DNA of 64,000 nt from Dyadobacter sp. CY323 (lineage in GTDB: Bacteria > Bacteroidota > Bacteroidia > Cytophagales > Spirosomataceae): the NCBI RefSeq assembly GCF_021390245.1, contig NZ_JAJUXH010000005.1:248001-312000 (forward strand), given 5' to 3'. This document shows positions 29,566 through 38,320 of the stretch, piece by piece. Each line of letters starts with the position of its first letter. The first letter of the stretch is position 1. The notes beneath the pieces are model-generated. The model searched no databases and was not told the DNA's origin. It worked only from the letters and a program-made list of their open reading frames with translations. The position numbers and the translations under genes were made by a program.

Positions 29566-30423
29566 TTAGTTTTGTTTTTCGGAAATTTCGACCTGAACCA
29601 GGAAACACCCGATATTGTCATCAAAATACAAATTGTCATATTTCGAACTGCTAATGTAATTCCAACTTTGAAGCCAACTGGATGATCCGTCTCCCAGATA
29701 CGCTGTTTTTGAAACTGGCAATCCAGCTGGATCAAAATTTAACAATATATCGTTAACGGACAGAAATATTCTGATTTTCTTCCCAGTATCGTTTGGGATC
29801 GTACGTTCGTGATTGATCGTAAATATTTTCGGCGTCAACTCTTCACGTCTTGACACAAAGTAGCTTCTGAAGTCATTTGCTTCATCCATCGGTGCCAGGT
29901 AACCCAAAACATTTCCAATCGTCTCGCCCGGTTTTAGCAATAAACTCTTTTTAGCACTGATCTGCTTGTCGCTGTCGCCGATATTTACAAATTTGTTTCC
30001 ATTCGATGTAGTCCACGGAACTGGATTTCGCTGATCCACACCCGCTTGCTTAACTACCGTATGAACGGCCAAATGTGTCGTACCTGATATTCGGAATTTG
30101 CATTCTTGGTTGGAATCCAGTTCAAGCCCCGTGTCAAACCAAACCACGTTGCTGGGCAGCAGGAAGGTTGAGAATATTGTCTTTTCGTCCGGCGAAAACA
30201 GGCTGTTTTTCTTAAATTCGAATACTAGTCCACCATTATCTTTCAACTCTGCTTTTAGTTCACCACTTGCTCCCACGGATCTAAAAAAAAGAATTGAGCC
30301 TGTAAAGAGAAAAATAAAGATCAATCCAAAAAAAACCATTGTCCTCCACAGATGTTCGTAAGACTGAATAATAGCTCCTATAAAGCTGGCTGTAACCGGC
30401 ACTCCGGTATGTGGCTTGTCCAT
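29566..30423 (-). CDS. Membrane-anchored protein with a PA-IL-like C-terminal domain
   Basis: 285 residues from the ATG at 30423, which has an A-rich leader; an in-frame ATG at 30483 would overlap the upstream peroxidase gene by 8 bp. One membrane helix lies near residues 24-42 (MVFFGLIFIFLFTGSILFF); the rest is predicted extracytoplasmic. The end resembles PA-IL/LecA-type sugar-binding domains in pattern: GKKIRIFLSVND followed by LYFDDNIGCFLVQVEI, with LKPGETIGNVLGYLAP before it. Carbohydrate binding is an inference. It follows the DyP peroxidase gene on the same strand and is probably in its operon. Confidence 0.6.
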   Translation of the reverse strand: MDKPHTGVPVTASFIGAIIQSYEHLWRTMVFFGLIFIFLFTGSILFFRSVGASGELKAELKDNGGLVFEFKKNSLFSPDEKTIFSTFLLPSNVVWFDTGLELDSNQECKFRISGTTHLAVHTVVKQAGVDQRNPVPWTTSNGNKFVNIGDSDKQISAKKSLLLKPGETIGNVLGYLAPMDEANDFRSYFVSRREELTPKIFTINHERTIPNDTGKKIRIFLSVNDILLNFDPAGLPVSKTAYLGDGSSSWLQSWNYISSSKYDNLYFDDNIGCFLVQVEISEKQN

Positions 30424-30475
30424 GTTTGCTTTTTTTTTAACGTTGACGTCAATGTACCTTCGCAGGTATAGTGCA

Positions 30476-31888
30476 CTAAACAACTGTTTTAAGAAATGTC
30501 AGGCTGGGTGCAAAAAAGTACTCGCCGCCTTTCATGTGTACAAACTGTCTAAATGAAGCTTTTATAGATGGACTGGCTGTTCCGTACGTTTTAGGAAATT
30601 GATAGGTTCTGTCCATGTGCGATCCGACGGACTGGCCAATGATGGGATCAATTCCGGTATTCTTCTCGGGAAAAGATGGATCATTGCTAAATTTCTTTTG
30701 AACGTGTTCGAACTGCTCCACAATGCTGGCTTGGTAACTCATAAATAAAAGACCCACGCCAGCTTCCGGCATTTGCTGCATGATTGGCTCTAGTTCTGTG
30801 TCAACACTTCTCATACCAAAGGGTATTCCCCTGCGAGCCATCATTTTCTCGCTCGACTTTGACGTTCTGGGATTAACTTTTCTAATGTGAGCGAAATGCG
30901 GGCAACGCCCTTCACTAAGATCTTTTGAATAATTGAAATTGTTGTATTCCGCACTGTTGGGAATGGAGTCTTCGTCATCCAGCATCACGGGAGTACCATC
31001 TTCAAAGCGACCGACAAGATAAGCTCCTGCCAACTCTCGCTTGGATTCCTGACCCAAATCCGGGAATAGGTCTTCCCCTACAATTTCCTCAGCTTTTTTG
31101 AACTGGCGCACATTCTGCTCCAGTTTCCTGAAAACAAAATAACTTCCCAAAGCAGGTTTCGAATCATTTTGTTCTGCATATGGGTCAGGGATTAAAATGA
31201 GATCCGTATCCGCGGAAGGGTCAAAGTCCGGAGCAGACTTTGGATCCGAGATATCTATGTTATGCAGTTTGTAATATTCATCTATCTCCTCTTTGAGGAA
31301 CAATGGCTGACTCGTGCCGTCCACGTATCCAAAATGTTCAATACCCTTTTCAGCTGAATTCCGGATGGCATTTCCATATTCAACCCCGCAGACACTGCAA
31401 AAAGTGGAAAGCGTATCGATCAGTTCTTTTGCAAACTCACCCATCCGATTCTTATCATCATCTGCCAGCAAGATCATGGCGTCTATCCTAGTGCGAAATC
31501 CCGATTCCCATCTGCGACTATCAGGATCATTGAGTTCTCCCTTTCGAAGCTTCATCCCTTTTAAAAATGCCTCATCCTTAAACCTTTTGTGAACATCATT
31601 GAAGCCTAGCACTTCATAGCCCGAAGAGGTCAGAAAAAATGAAGCAAACAGATTTCCGGGTTTCTTGTCCTTCTTAAATGCCTCTCTTTCCTCCAGCTGT
31701 TTTTTTATGCTGGTAAGATGGTTTTCCGCGAAAGTGCGGATCCATTCTTTAGTTGTTTTTCCTCTGTTCACACGAAAACGGACAAAAATATGTGTGGTGT
31801 AATCCCGACCATGGCCTTTGAGGGTGTTCCCCTGAATGTTTTTAAGAAAGCGGTCGGTTGAAAGAAGAGTTGGGTCTACGGGTTTCAT
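30476..31888 (-). CDS. DyP-type haem peroxidase (first copy)
   Basis: 470 residues with the family markers: the GxxDG motif G187-YVD-G191 with distal Asp190 (EHFGYVDGTSQPLF) and the proximal haem ligand His334 in CPHFAHIRKVNPR. The length fits the larger class C/D enzymes. It has no Sec or Tat signal, so it is probably cytoplasmic unless exported with a partner. DyP enzymes use peroxide to oxidise dyes, phenolics or porphyrins. A second, divergent copy lies at 38321-39685. It is 89 bp downstream of the exported protein gene and overlaps or abuts the PA-IL-like gene. Confidence 0.92.
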   Translation of the reverse strand: MKPVDPTLLSTDRFLKNIQGNTLKGHGRDYTTHIFVRFRVNRGKTTKEWIRTFAENHLTSIKKQLEEREAFKKDKKPGNLFASFFLTSSGYEVLGFNDVHKRFKDEAFLKGMKLRKGELNDPDSRRWESGFRTRIDAMILLADDDKNRMGEFAKELIDTLSTFCSVCGVEYGNAIRNSAEKGIEHFGYVDGTSQPLFLKEEIDEYYKLHNIDISDPKSAPDFDPSADTDLILIPDPYAEQNDSKPALGSYFVFRKLEQNVRQFKKAEEIVGEDLFPDLGQESKRELAGAYLVGRFEDGTPVMLDDEDSIPNSAEYNNFNYSKDLSEGRCPHFAHIRKVNPRTSKSSEKMMARRGIPFGMRSVDTELEPIMQQMPEAGVGLLFMSYQASIVEQFEHVQKKFSNDPSFPEKNTGIDPIIGQSVGSHMDRTYQFPKTYGTASPSIKASFRQFVHMKGGEYFFAPSLTFLKTVV

Positions 31889-31977
31889 AATATCAGAATG
31901 ATAATTTACGATTTTAAATGAAAAGTAATGTGCCTCGTCAGGATACTAACATTTGTCTCAACCAAGCTTGCCAATGC

Positions 31978-33336
31978 TTATTTTTTGATAATCCGGTTCG
32001 CAATATTGTAGGATACGCCAATAAAAAAAGCTGGTCTGATTGCCTTCTCTGTGATTTCAGCGAGCTTTGTCTCCGTCTTGTATGACGCCCCCTCCTGGTA
32101 TTCCGGTTTCAGCCGGTCTACGGAAATGAAGCTCACGCCTGAATTGATTATTATTCGTTGACTTTTGCCAAGTACAATGGAGCCGCCTAAATAATAAGAT
32201 GCAACCAAGGTATTTTCTTCTTTAAATCCGGCGCCCACTCCCATCATAAAGCCAACTGCGTGGTTCTTGCCGGTTCTAGGATAGGCATGCATCATGGCAG
32301 CTATTCCCGGACGGACCTTATTATAATTATCCGCCTTCTCCAGCTTGCCCTCACCATCTGAAACGTCTGCATAATGGTATTTGGCATCCTTTGCTCCATT
32401 ACCAACCGCAAAGTTAAGGCCCACACTGAAATCGGCTTTCCAGCCACCTTTCACAGGAATTTCTACATCAATCGGCTGAAAGCTTCCAGCCGGCAGCAGC
32501 CGACTGGTTTCCGGATCACGTTCGACCACTATACTATACTTGATAAAGTCACAATCATCCGCCTGTACCGGTGGCCCCCATACGGTGAAAAAAAAGTCTG
32601 TTGCCAGTGCATTCTGAAGAGCAACTACGTCGTCGACTAACTTCATCAAATCCTCCTCGTCGATATGGTCGTAAGATGTTTCAAATAAATCCAGTGCATC
32701 ATCCACTATCTTTTTCGAGACGTCATCCGGTGCGGTTTCCCGGGCTACTTTATATTTGGCTTCGGCAGTCTGATAAGTCTTTTGAAAATTGTTTATATCA
32801 CGTCGCATATCCGAATCAACCAATGGAACTTTGGGCAACTTCTCTGCTAACAAAGCATACTTTTCCCACGGGAATTTTGCAAGAGCAGTCAATTCAGCTC
32901 TCCGTGACTTTATCTCAACAATTTTGTCGGCCTCCATAAGATATGCCTTGCATGAGACGATGAGGTCTGTCATCAGCGCTTTAAAGTTGCCAGCATCAGC
33001 CTTATTTTTAACCTGAGTCATCTCTTCGGTGGCCTTTGCACCTTCGCCCGAGCCCTCACTGGCTTCTGATGCGGCTTTCGCCGGATCTTCTATGCGGAAT
33101 AATGTATTAAGCTCGCTGGAAGATGGGGTCGTACTCACCACTTTTTCCCCCTTTATACTTACCTTATAAAGAAGGGTATTGATGTTAATGATTTTCAACG
33201 AAGCCATGGTACCGTGCTTGACAGGGGTTATTTTGTTATAGACCGACCAGCTCGGGAAATCAAAAGTTGCATGCTGCGCTTTTGCGACGGTTGTGGCGGC
33301 CAAAAGAAGGTTTAGTGCAAATACACGTGTTTTCAT
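31978..33336 (-). CDS. Exported protein with helical region and outer-membrane beta-barrel-like end
   Basis: 452 residues from the ATG at 33336, selected because a cleavable signal peptide follows (MKTRVFALNLLLAATTVAKA); a start at 33402 would bury it. The middle (about 100-260) is helical and acidic. The C-terminal third alternates hydrophobic and polar residues as beta-strands do (VGFMMGVGAGFKEENTLVASYYLGG, SQRIIINSGVSFISVD) and ends in a barrel-like strand (FIGVSYNIANRIIKK). I do not recognise a named family. It heads the minus-strand run toward the DyP gene, downstream of the palindromic elements at 33421-33525. Confidence 0.7.
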   Translation of the reverse strand: MKTRVFALNLLLAATTVAKAQHATFDFPSWSVYNKITPVKHGTMASLKIININTLLYKVSIKGEKVVSTTPSSSELNTLFRIEDPAKAASEASEGSGEGAKATEEMTQVKNKADAGNFKALMTDLIVSCKAYLMEADKIVEIKSRRAELTALAKFPWEKYALLAEKLPKVPLVDSDMRRDINNFQKTYQTAEAKYKVARETAPDDVSKKIVDDALDLFETSYDHIDEEDLMKLVDDVVALQNALATDFFFTVWGPPVQADDCDFIKYSIVVERDPETSRLLPAGSFQPIDVEIPVKGGWKADFSVGLNFAVGNGAKDAKYHYADVSDGEGKLEKADNYNKVRPGIAAMMHAYPRTGKNHAVGFMMGVGAGFKEENTLVASYYLGGSIVLGKSQRIIINSGVSFISVDRLKPEYQEGASYKTETKLAEITEKAIRPAFFIGVSYNIANRIIKK

Positions 33337-33420
33337 AATCAGGAAGTTTGTAATTGAGGAATGCATTGGAAATGCTACTTTGAGCACTTCAAAATTCCAC
33401 AAGACTCACGGAAGCTCAAA

Positions 33421-33462
33421 TCCCTGATAATTACTATATTATATCCTCAAATTTAAGGATAT
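33421..33462 (+). promoter_or_regulatory. 42-bp regulatory element A with ATCCT-N8-AGGAT palindrome
   Basis: Starts with TCCCTGATAAT and ends in a 22-bp near-perfect palindrome (33441-33462, 10 of 11 pairs). It matches the element at 36778-36819 in 36 of 42 positions, read toward the response-regulator gene at 33748. It lies between the divergent genes ending at 33336 and starting at 33748. Likely operator of the local response regulator (inferred). Confidence 0.6.
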
Positions 33463-33503
33463 TCAAAACGACTTTCCTGGCTATCAAGTTTTCAACCAGA
33501 TAG

Positions 33504-33525
33504 GTATCCTTAAATTTGAGGACTT
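33504..33525 (-). promoter_or_regulatory. Regulatory element B, inverted copy of the palindromic core
   Basis: The 16-bp core is the exact reverse complement of that in element A, giving an inverted pair about 60 bp apart. Read on the minus strand it faces the exported-protein gene at 31978-33336. A TCCC is also present upstream of it, with a shorter spacer than in the other elements. Confidence 0.5.
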
Positions 33526-33747
33526 AAAATACTGGGAATTGGGGATTTTCTTGTGGCGGCCTAGATCTGAAATTTGTCTTATAATTATTCCTACCCACTG
33601 ATAACCCGGATACGAGAATAAAGACACTTTTCCATGGTGAGAACAGTAAATTAATTAAGTAACCTACTAAAATTCAATATGGTATATCATTGCTTTTTAA
33701 CTTTTTATTTCACAGATTGAAGCTGATTCAGACTCGGCGGTCACCCT

Positions 33748-34389
33748 ATGCGCATACTTATTGCAGAAGATCATCGGATCTTATTAGAAAGTCTGGCCAT
33801 GTTGCTTTCCAGTATCGATGGTGTAGAGGTTGTTTCGAAACATACCAATGGCAAACAGGTGTTAACTGCTCTTGAACTGGATGCTAACATAGATCTCGTT
33901 GTCTCAGATGTACAAATGCCCGTGATGGGTGGAATTGAACTTACACTTCAGATACGAAGTCGGTTTCCGGGCATAAAAATATGCCTGCTTACGGTTTCTG
34001 ATCAGCCGGAAGCAATAAAAGAGGCGATCCGGGCAGGGGCGGATGGATATGTACTGAAAAGTGCTGAACGGGCTGAATTAGAATCTGCATTGCGCATTAT
34101 AGCCAGAGGCAACAAGTTTTACAGTGAAGAAGTGATGATGCAATTGGCCAATAGCAAGGGACTCGAATTTGTCCCGGACAGAGACAAACCACAAAAAATT
34201 GCCATTACCCAAAGAGAACTTGAGGTACTTAGACTCATTGCACAGGAATTTTCAGGTACCCAAATCGCTGAGAAGCTATTTATAAGTCCAACAACAGTTG
34301 AAACGCATCGCAAACACCTCATGCAAAAGCTGGGCGTGCAGACAACGATCGGCTTGGTTAAATACGCAATTCAATTTCAGATAATTTAA
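33748..34389 (+). CDS. NarL/FixJ-family response regulator
   Basis: 213 residues: receiver domain (1-120) with acidic pair Glu7-Asp8, phosphorylation site Asp54 (VVSDVQMP) and the conserved Thr and Lys (LLTVSD, YVLKSAE). A LuxR-type helix-turn-helix follows (about 148-205, ITQRELEVLRLIAQEFSGTQIAEKLFISPTTVETHRKHLM in outline). Its kinase is almost certainly the HisKA_3 protein encoded convergently at 34799-36727. Members bind short inverted repeats as dimers, which fits the palindromes at 33441-33462, 33504-33525 and 36778-36799. Confidence 0.95.
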   Translation: MRILIAEDHRILLESLAMLLSSIDGVEVVSKHTNGKQVLTALELDANIDLVVSDVQMPVMGGIELTLQIRSRFPGIKICLLTVSDQPEAIKEAIRAGADGYVLKSAERAELESALRIIARGNKFYSEEVMMQLANSKGLEFVPDRDKPQKIAITQRELEVLRLIAQEFSGTQIAEKLFISPTTVETHRKHLMQKLGVQTTIGLVKYAIQFQII

Positions 34390-34421
34390 TAAATGTTCCA
34401 CAATTAAACCCAACTCAAACT

Positions 34422-34748
34422 ATGTCTAAAACAAAGTATGTGCACCTGAAAGGCCGTGCAGATATTAGAATGACCCCTGAGGGAAAAATCGCGCTGTACC
34501 TTTATGACCCGTTGACGCAGGAAACGATTATTAATCCAACGAATCCAATCGTCTTCACTCATATACCCAGCGAGGGACTTCCATTGATGTTCCTAAACAT
34601 CGATATGATCGCTGAATTTGGAGTCAATTCCTTTAATCTTCATTTACCCACATTGGAACAAATATATTGCGGGATAACGTGGGAGAAGGCGGAGGACCCA
34701 GAAGCGGGGACAATTGATGTCATGAACTCAACTGATCCACCGGACTGA
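34422..34748 (+). CDS. Small protein of unknown function between regulator and kinase
   Basis: 108 residues, no signal peptide or membrane helix, mixed alpha/beta in appearance (KGRADIRMTPEGKIALYLYDP, FNLHLPTLEQIYCGITWEKA). It starts 33 bp after the response-regulator gene and is followed by a terminator, so the two form a short operon. Family not recognised. A role as a modifier of the two-component pair is possible only from position. Confidence 0.65.
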   Translation: MSKTKYVHLKGRADIRMTPEGKIALYLYDPLTQETIINPTNPIVFTHIPSEGLPLMFLNIDMIAEFGVNSFNLHLPTLEQIYCGITWEKAEDPEAGTIDVMNSTDPPD

Positions 34749-34786
34749 AATTCCAGGCCAAATCTAATTTTATGCACAAGAATCAG

Positions 34787-34824
34787 ATTCCTATCGAATC
34801 AGACAGATTCGATAGGAATTTTTA
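34787..34824 (+). terminator. Intrinsic terminator between convergent operons
   Basis: A perfect 14-bp stem (34787-34800 with 34806-34819), a 5-base loop and a T5 tract on the plus strand, 39 bp after the gene at 34422-34748. It includes the last codons and stop of the convergent kinase gene and so may act in both directions. Confidence 0.8.
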
Positions 34825-36727
34825 TTTGTATTTGTGTACCCGTGTTCCCAATCGGCGGCGTATAGTATGTACCGCCCAAGGATTCCAGCCGAGTCTGAAT
34901 GTTTTGAAGACCAATACCTCTTTTACTGTTGGTTTGAACAAAGCCGATGCCATCGTCTACCACGGTAAGTGTGATATCACATTCCGTCCTGCACAGGCTG
35001 ATGCCGACATTGCTTGCCTGAGCATGCTTGATGGCATTGTTGATCAGCTCCCAGACAATGCTATAAATGTTAAACTCAATTTCCATTGGCATTCGCTCAT
35101 TCAGCCCGACAATGGACAACGAAAACTGCAATCTTGAATTTTGGTTCAATTGGCCAACCAATGTTGTCAGCGTGGAAGTGAGCCCTTCCTTTTCCAATTC
35201 AGAAGGAAGGATATTGTGGGAAATGTTACGAACTTCCGCATAAGCATTTTTTATTAAATGTTTTAGGTTCTTGTAAACAGATTGTTCCGCCTCGGATAAG
35301 TTTTGAGTGTTAATGGACTGAATTGTCATATTGACCGCGCTGAGAAGACTGCTAAGGTTGTCATGAAGTTCCAAAGCCACTCTCTTGCGCTCGATAGTCT
35401 GTCCCTTAAAAAGGGCCGTTTTGATTTCCTCATTTTTATAAATGAGTTCCTGGTTGGCGATAACCAATTCCATTGTCCGCTCTTCAACCCTGGTTTCGAG
35501 GTTTTTGTTTGCATCAGCGAGCTGGGTCCGGGCTTCTTCTATCAACGTACGCTGATGTTCTATCTCCCTGTTTTTCGACGCAAGTTTTTTATTATTCCAA
35601 AACAACAGGACTGCTGCTACGATCGCAACCGTTATTCCTAAAAACAATCCATTACGTGTCTGTGCCAATTGCTGATTCCTGTTTTGTTCAGTCTGGAGTT
35701 CGTTTGTTTTTTTTACATTGTCATATTGTGCCTGCAATGTTTTGATCCTCTGGTCTTTTTTCTCCCTCGACAAGCTGTCCCTCAAAAAAATAAAACTTTC
35801 ATAGGAAGCCAATGCCCTGGCAGGCTGGCCAATTTTTTTGAAAATTTGATAAAGTCTGTCCTCCGCTTCTGTTACAATACTTCCATTCTTTACCGATTTC
35901 GCACTTTGCTTCGCCAAATTGCAGTAATGCAATGCTTCGCGCCAGTTTTTTTGATCGGTATAAACTTCACTGATATGTAGTAAAATACCACTTTCTAAAT
36001 CAATACTCCCTGTTTTCCGGGCTATTGTTGCGGCTTCCTTGTAGAAACGGAGCGCCTTCGACATGTCCCGCATTTCTTTACATGCCCACCCGATCGTGTG
36101 CAATCCCTGGGCTTCATACCACGGCACATGGTTGGCTTTTGCAAATCGATACATTTGCTCACTAACCTTTAATGCCTGAGGGAACCGTCGCTGTCCACGG
36201 TACATTTCCCCATACACATTCAGAATCGACAGATAGACCTTCTTGTCGGGATGGGTGCTGAGCACTGCTAACCCTTTTTTGCAGAATTTTTCCGCTTTTT
36301 CATATTCTTTTAGATTAGCATATGCATGAGCCAGAGCTCCATAGGACCTGGCCATGCGCAAATACTCTTTTTGATTCTCAGCAATCGCCAAAGCGTCAAA
36401 ATGAGACAATATGCTGGCGTAATTATCTCCCTGTAAAAGATGGAGATACCCGGTATACTGATAGGCAAAAATAAGTCTTTCCTTAATCCCTCGTTTCTCG
36501 CAAAAGCGAATCATCAGGTCGGCATAATGCTTCGCAGAGTCGATGTTGATGTTCGTATACAACCTCATAACCTGCTCCAGATCAGCCAGGAAAATTGAAT
36601 CTCTGGCGTGATTAAGCGGAGCCTTTCTTAAACGCTCAATATGCTTTTTCAAATTGTCAATTTCATGCACCTGGCAATATCCTAAATGCGCACACAAACA
36701 CAGAAAAAATAGAATTGTCTTCATCAT
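34799..36727 (-). CDS. TPR-containing sensor histidine kinase (HisKA_3 type)
   Basis: 642 residues. A signal peptide (MMKTILFFLCLCAHLGYC) leads into a periplasmic array of TPR-like repeats (about 60-320). A membrane helix (about 360-377, GLFLGITVAIVAAVLLF) and a coiled coil (about 378-440) come next. The HisKA_3 dimerisation helix has the phospho-accepting His455 (ELHDNLSS), and the ATPase domain has the N box (ELINNAIKHA), G1 (VDDGIGF) and G2 (GIGLQNI). This architecture pairs with NarL-type regulators, here the one at 33748. Element C lies 51 bp upstream of its start, suggesting autoregulation. Confidence 0.94.
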   Translation of the reverse strand: MMKTILFFLCLCAHLGYCQVHEIDNLKKHIERLRKAPLNHARDSIFLADLEQVMRLYTNINIDSAKHYADLMIRFCEKRGIKERLIFAYQYTGYLHLLQGDNYASILSHFDALAIAENQKEYLRMARSYGALAHAYANLKEYEKAEKFCKKGLAVLSTHPDKKVYLSILNVYGEMYRGQRRFPQALKVSEQMYRFAKANHVPWYEAQGLHTIGWACKEMRDMSKALRFYKEAATIARKTGSIDLESGILLHISEVYTDQKNWREALHYCNLAKQSAKSVKNGSIVTEAEDRLYQIFKKIGQPARALASYESFIFLRDSLSREKKDQRIKTLQAQYDNVKKTNELQTEQNRNQQLAQTRNGLFLGITVAIVAAVLLFWNNKKLASKNREIEHQRTLIEEARTQLADANKNLETRVEERTMELVIANQELIYKNEEIKTALFKGQTIERKRVALELHDNLSSLLSAVNMTIQSINTQNLSEAEQSVYKNLKHLIKNAYAEVRNISHNILPSELEKEGLTSTLTTLVGQLNQNSRLQFSLSIVGLNERMPMEIEFNIYSIVWELINNAIKHAQASNVGISLCRTECDITLTVVDDGIGFVQTNSKRGIGLQNIQTRLESLGGTYYTPPIGNTGTQIQIKIPIESV

Positions 36728-36777
36728 TGTAACGGAGGATTTAGAACAAGTCTCAGTATGTACTCTTCTGCTGATAA

Positions 36778-36819
36778 ATATCCTTAAAATTCAGGATACA
36801 ATATCATTATTATCAGGGA
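36778..36819 (-). promoter_or_regulatory. 42-bp regulatory element C upstream of the kinase gene
   Basis: Read on the minus strand it begins TCCCTGATAAT and ends with an ATCCT-N8-AGGAT palindrome (36778-36799), matching element A at 36 of 42 positions. It lies 51 bp from the kinase start and 224 bp from the divergent gene at 37043. The remainder of 36820-37042 shows no gene. Confidence 0.6.
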
Positions 36820-37042
36820 TTTACGAAAAGATTTACCGGTACTAGCTTTGGCTTACATTCTTATTCTTTTAAACCCTGACCTAATCGCTCGACAGATCTA
36901 CCTTGCCGTAATTCAGAAAGTAAGACTGCATCTGGTTACATAATGCACATACACAACGATATGCCATATACGTGCCGTAGTTACCCTGAATTTCCAGCTT
37001 CGGACCGAGAGGATCAATCTTATTATCAAATTAAACAAGCTT

Positions 37043-38317
37043 ATGGCGATCACAACAACTTCCGGACATACGTTACTCACCATCGTCTGCGAAATAGATA
37101 CATCCAAACGAGCTCGACTCGAGAAGATTCTTGCGGAGATCCGCAACGATTTATCGGACAATCAGTATATCCCTTTCCCCGCTATCCGCCTGCTGCATTT
37201 CGCTAGTTTCGTCATCACCCGTGAAGAATCAGAACCAGCGTTACTGATATTTGAAAACAATTTTGACGGTAAATGGAATCCATATCTTAATGAACTGGTA
37301 GAATGTGCCGGACCAGGATTGCACCCTATTTTCGAGTGCTGCATTCATTATAATTCACCGCATTTTCACCCGGTATACCTAAAAAGGTTTTTGACTAAAT
37401 GTACTGTCAGGCCAAATGCATATCATATAGGGAATGTTGGGCGGGCAGCGGGGGATATCAAAATGAACCAAAAATTGCGGGAGCATTTACAGACATTTTT
37501 AGATGACCTATTTGCAAATGCCAATCCTGAAAGTTTCTCCCCAAAGGATTTACGAAAACGCATGCAAGATTATACCAGATCACTGCGAGAACCCGATTAC
37601 TTAAAACAGCTCCCGCCGCGCCAGAAATTTCTGGAAATCGTTGTACCCAAATTCCTCAAGCTGTTCTTCTTTGCATTAACCGTCGTTTTAGCACTAGGAT
37701 TTTTGCCTGTCTCAATCATTCTGCTGCTCATTTTACGCAAAAAAGAAAAAAACGATCCTGTTGATACGGTGCATCCATCTCTTTCGAAAGTCGATCATTT
37801 GATGAATTCCGAAAATCGAATCACACAGAATCACCTTGCCAACATCACAGAAATAAAGCCGGGTTGGTTCCGTCTAACCTTGTTGAGAGCGGTGCTCTTC
37901 TTTACTAACTTACTGGCCCGTACCTCAACACAAGGAAAATTAAGCGACATTTCAAGCATCCATTTCGCACACTGGTCAATCATTAATGATGGTAAACACC
38001 TCTTGTTTCTGAGCAATTATGACGGTAGCTGGGCTAGTTACCTTGACGATTTTATCGATAAGGCGAGCTCGGGACTTACCGGTATATGGAGCAATACCAA
38101 AGGATTTCCTTTAACGCGTTACCTTGTCAGGGACGGCGCCAGCGATGAAATTCCTTTCAAGGCGTTTGCCCGCAATCATCAGGTCCAGTCCCTTGTATGG
38201 TACAGCACTTATCCTGATTTGACCGTTCAGAACATTGACAAAGACAGTATGATCCGGGAAAACCTGTTTAAGGCGTTAGATGACTCGGAAATTCAGGAAT
38301 GGCTAAAACTATTTTAA
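37043..38317 (+). CDS. Membrane protein with duplicated domain, paired with a DyP peroxidase
   Basis: 424 residues. Two related segments flank a membrane helix (about 212-233, FFFALTVVLALGFLPVSIILLL). The first holds HFASFVITREES..LLIFENNFDGKWNPYLNEL and the second HFAHWSIINDGKHLLFLSNYDGSW.SYLDDF. Both thus show HFA, a hydrophobic strand, N(F/Y)DG.W and YL.(D/E), as in ferredoxin-like alpha/beta repeats. Only 3 bp separate it from the DyP gene, so the proteins are probably made together and may form a complex at the membrane. I recall similar proteins near peroxidases in other bacteria, but the function is not established. Confidence 0.7.
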   Translation: MAITTTSGHTLLTIVCEIDTSKRARLEKILAEIRNDLSDNQYIPFPAIRLLHFASFVITREESEPALLIFENNFDGKWNPYLNELVECAGPGLHPIFECCIHYNSPHFHPVYLKRFLTKCTVRPNAYHIGNVGRAAGDIKMNQKLREHLQTFLDDLFANANPESFSPKDLRKRMQDYTRSLREPDYLKQLPPRQKFLEIVVPKFLKLFFFALTVVLALGFLPVSIILLLILRKKEKNDPVDTVHPSLSKVDHLMNSENRITQNHLANITEIKPGWFRLTLLRAVLFFTNLLARTSTQGKLSDISSIHFAHWSIINDGKHLLFLSNYDGSWASYLDDFIDKASSGLTGIWSNTKGFPLTRYLVRDGASDEIPFKAFARNHQVQSLVWYSTYPDLTVQNIDKDSMIRENLFKALDDSEIQEWLKLF

Positions 38318-38320
38318 CAA

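Noticed and set aside
31931..31960. TCAGGATAC half-site upstream of the first DyP gene
   Set aside because: A single half-site without its partner arm; the DyP gene is more simply read through from the gene at 31978-33336.
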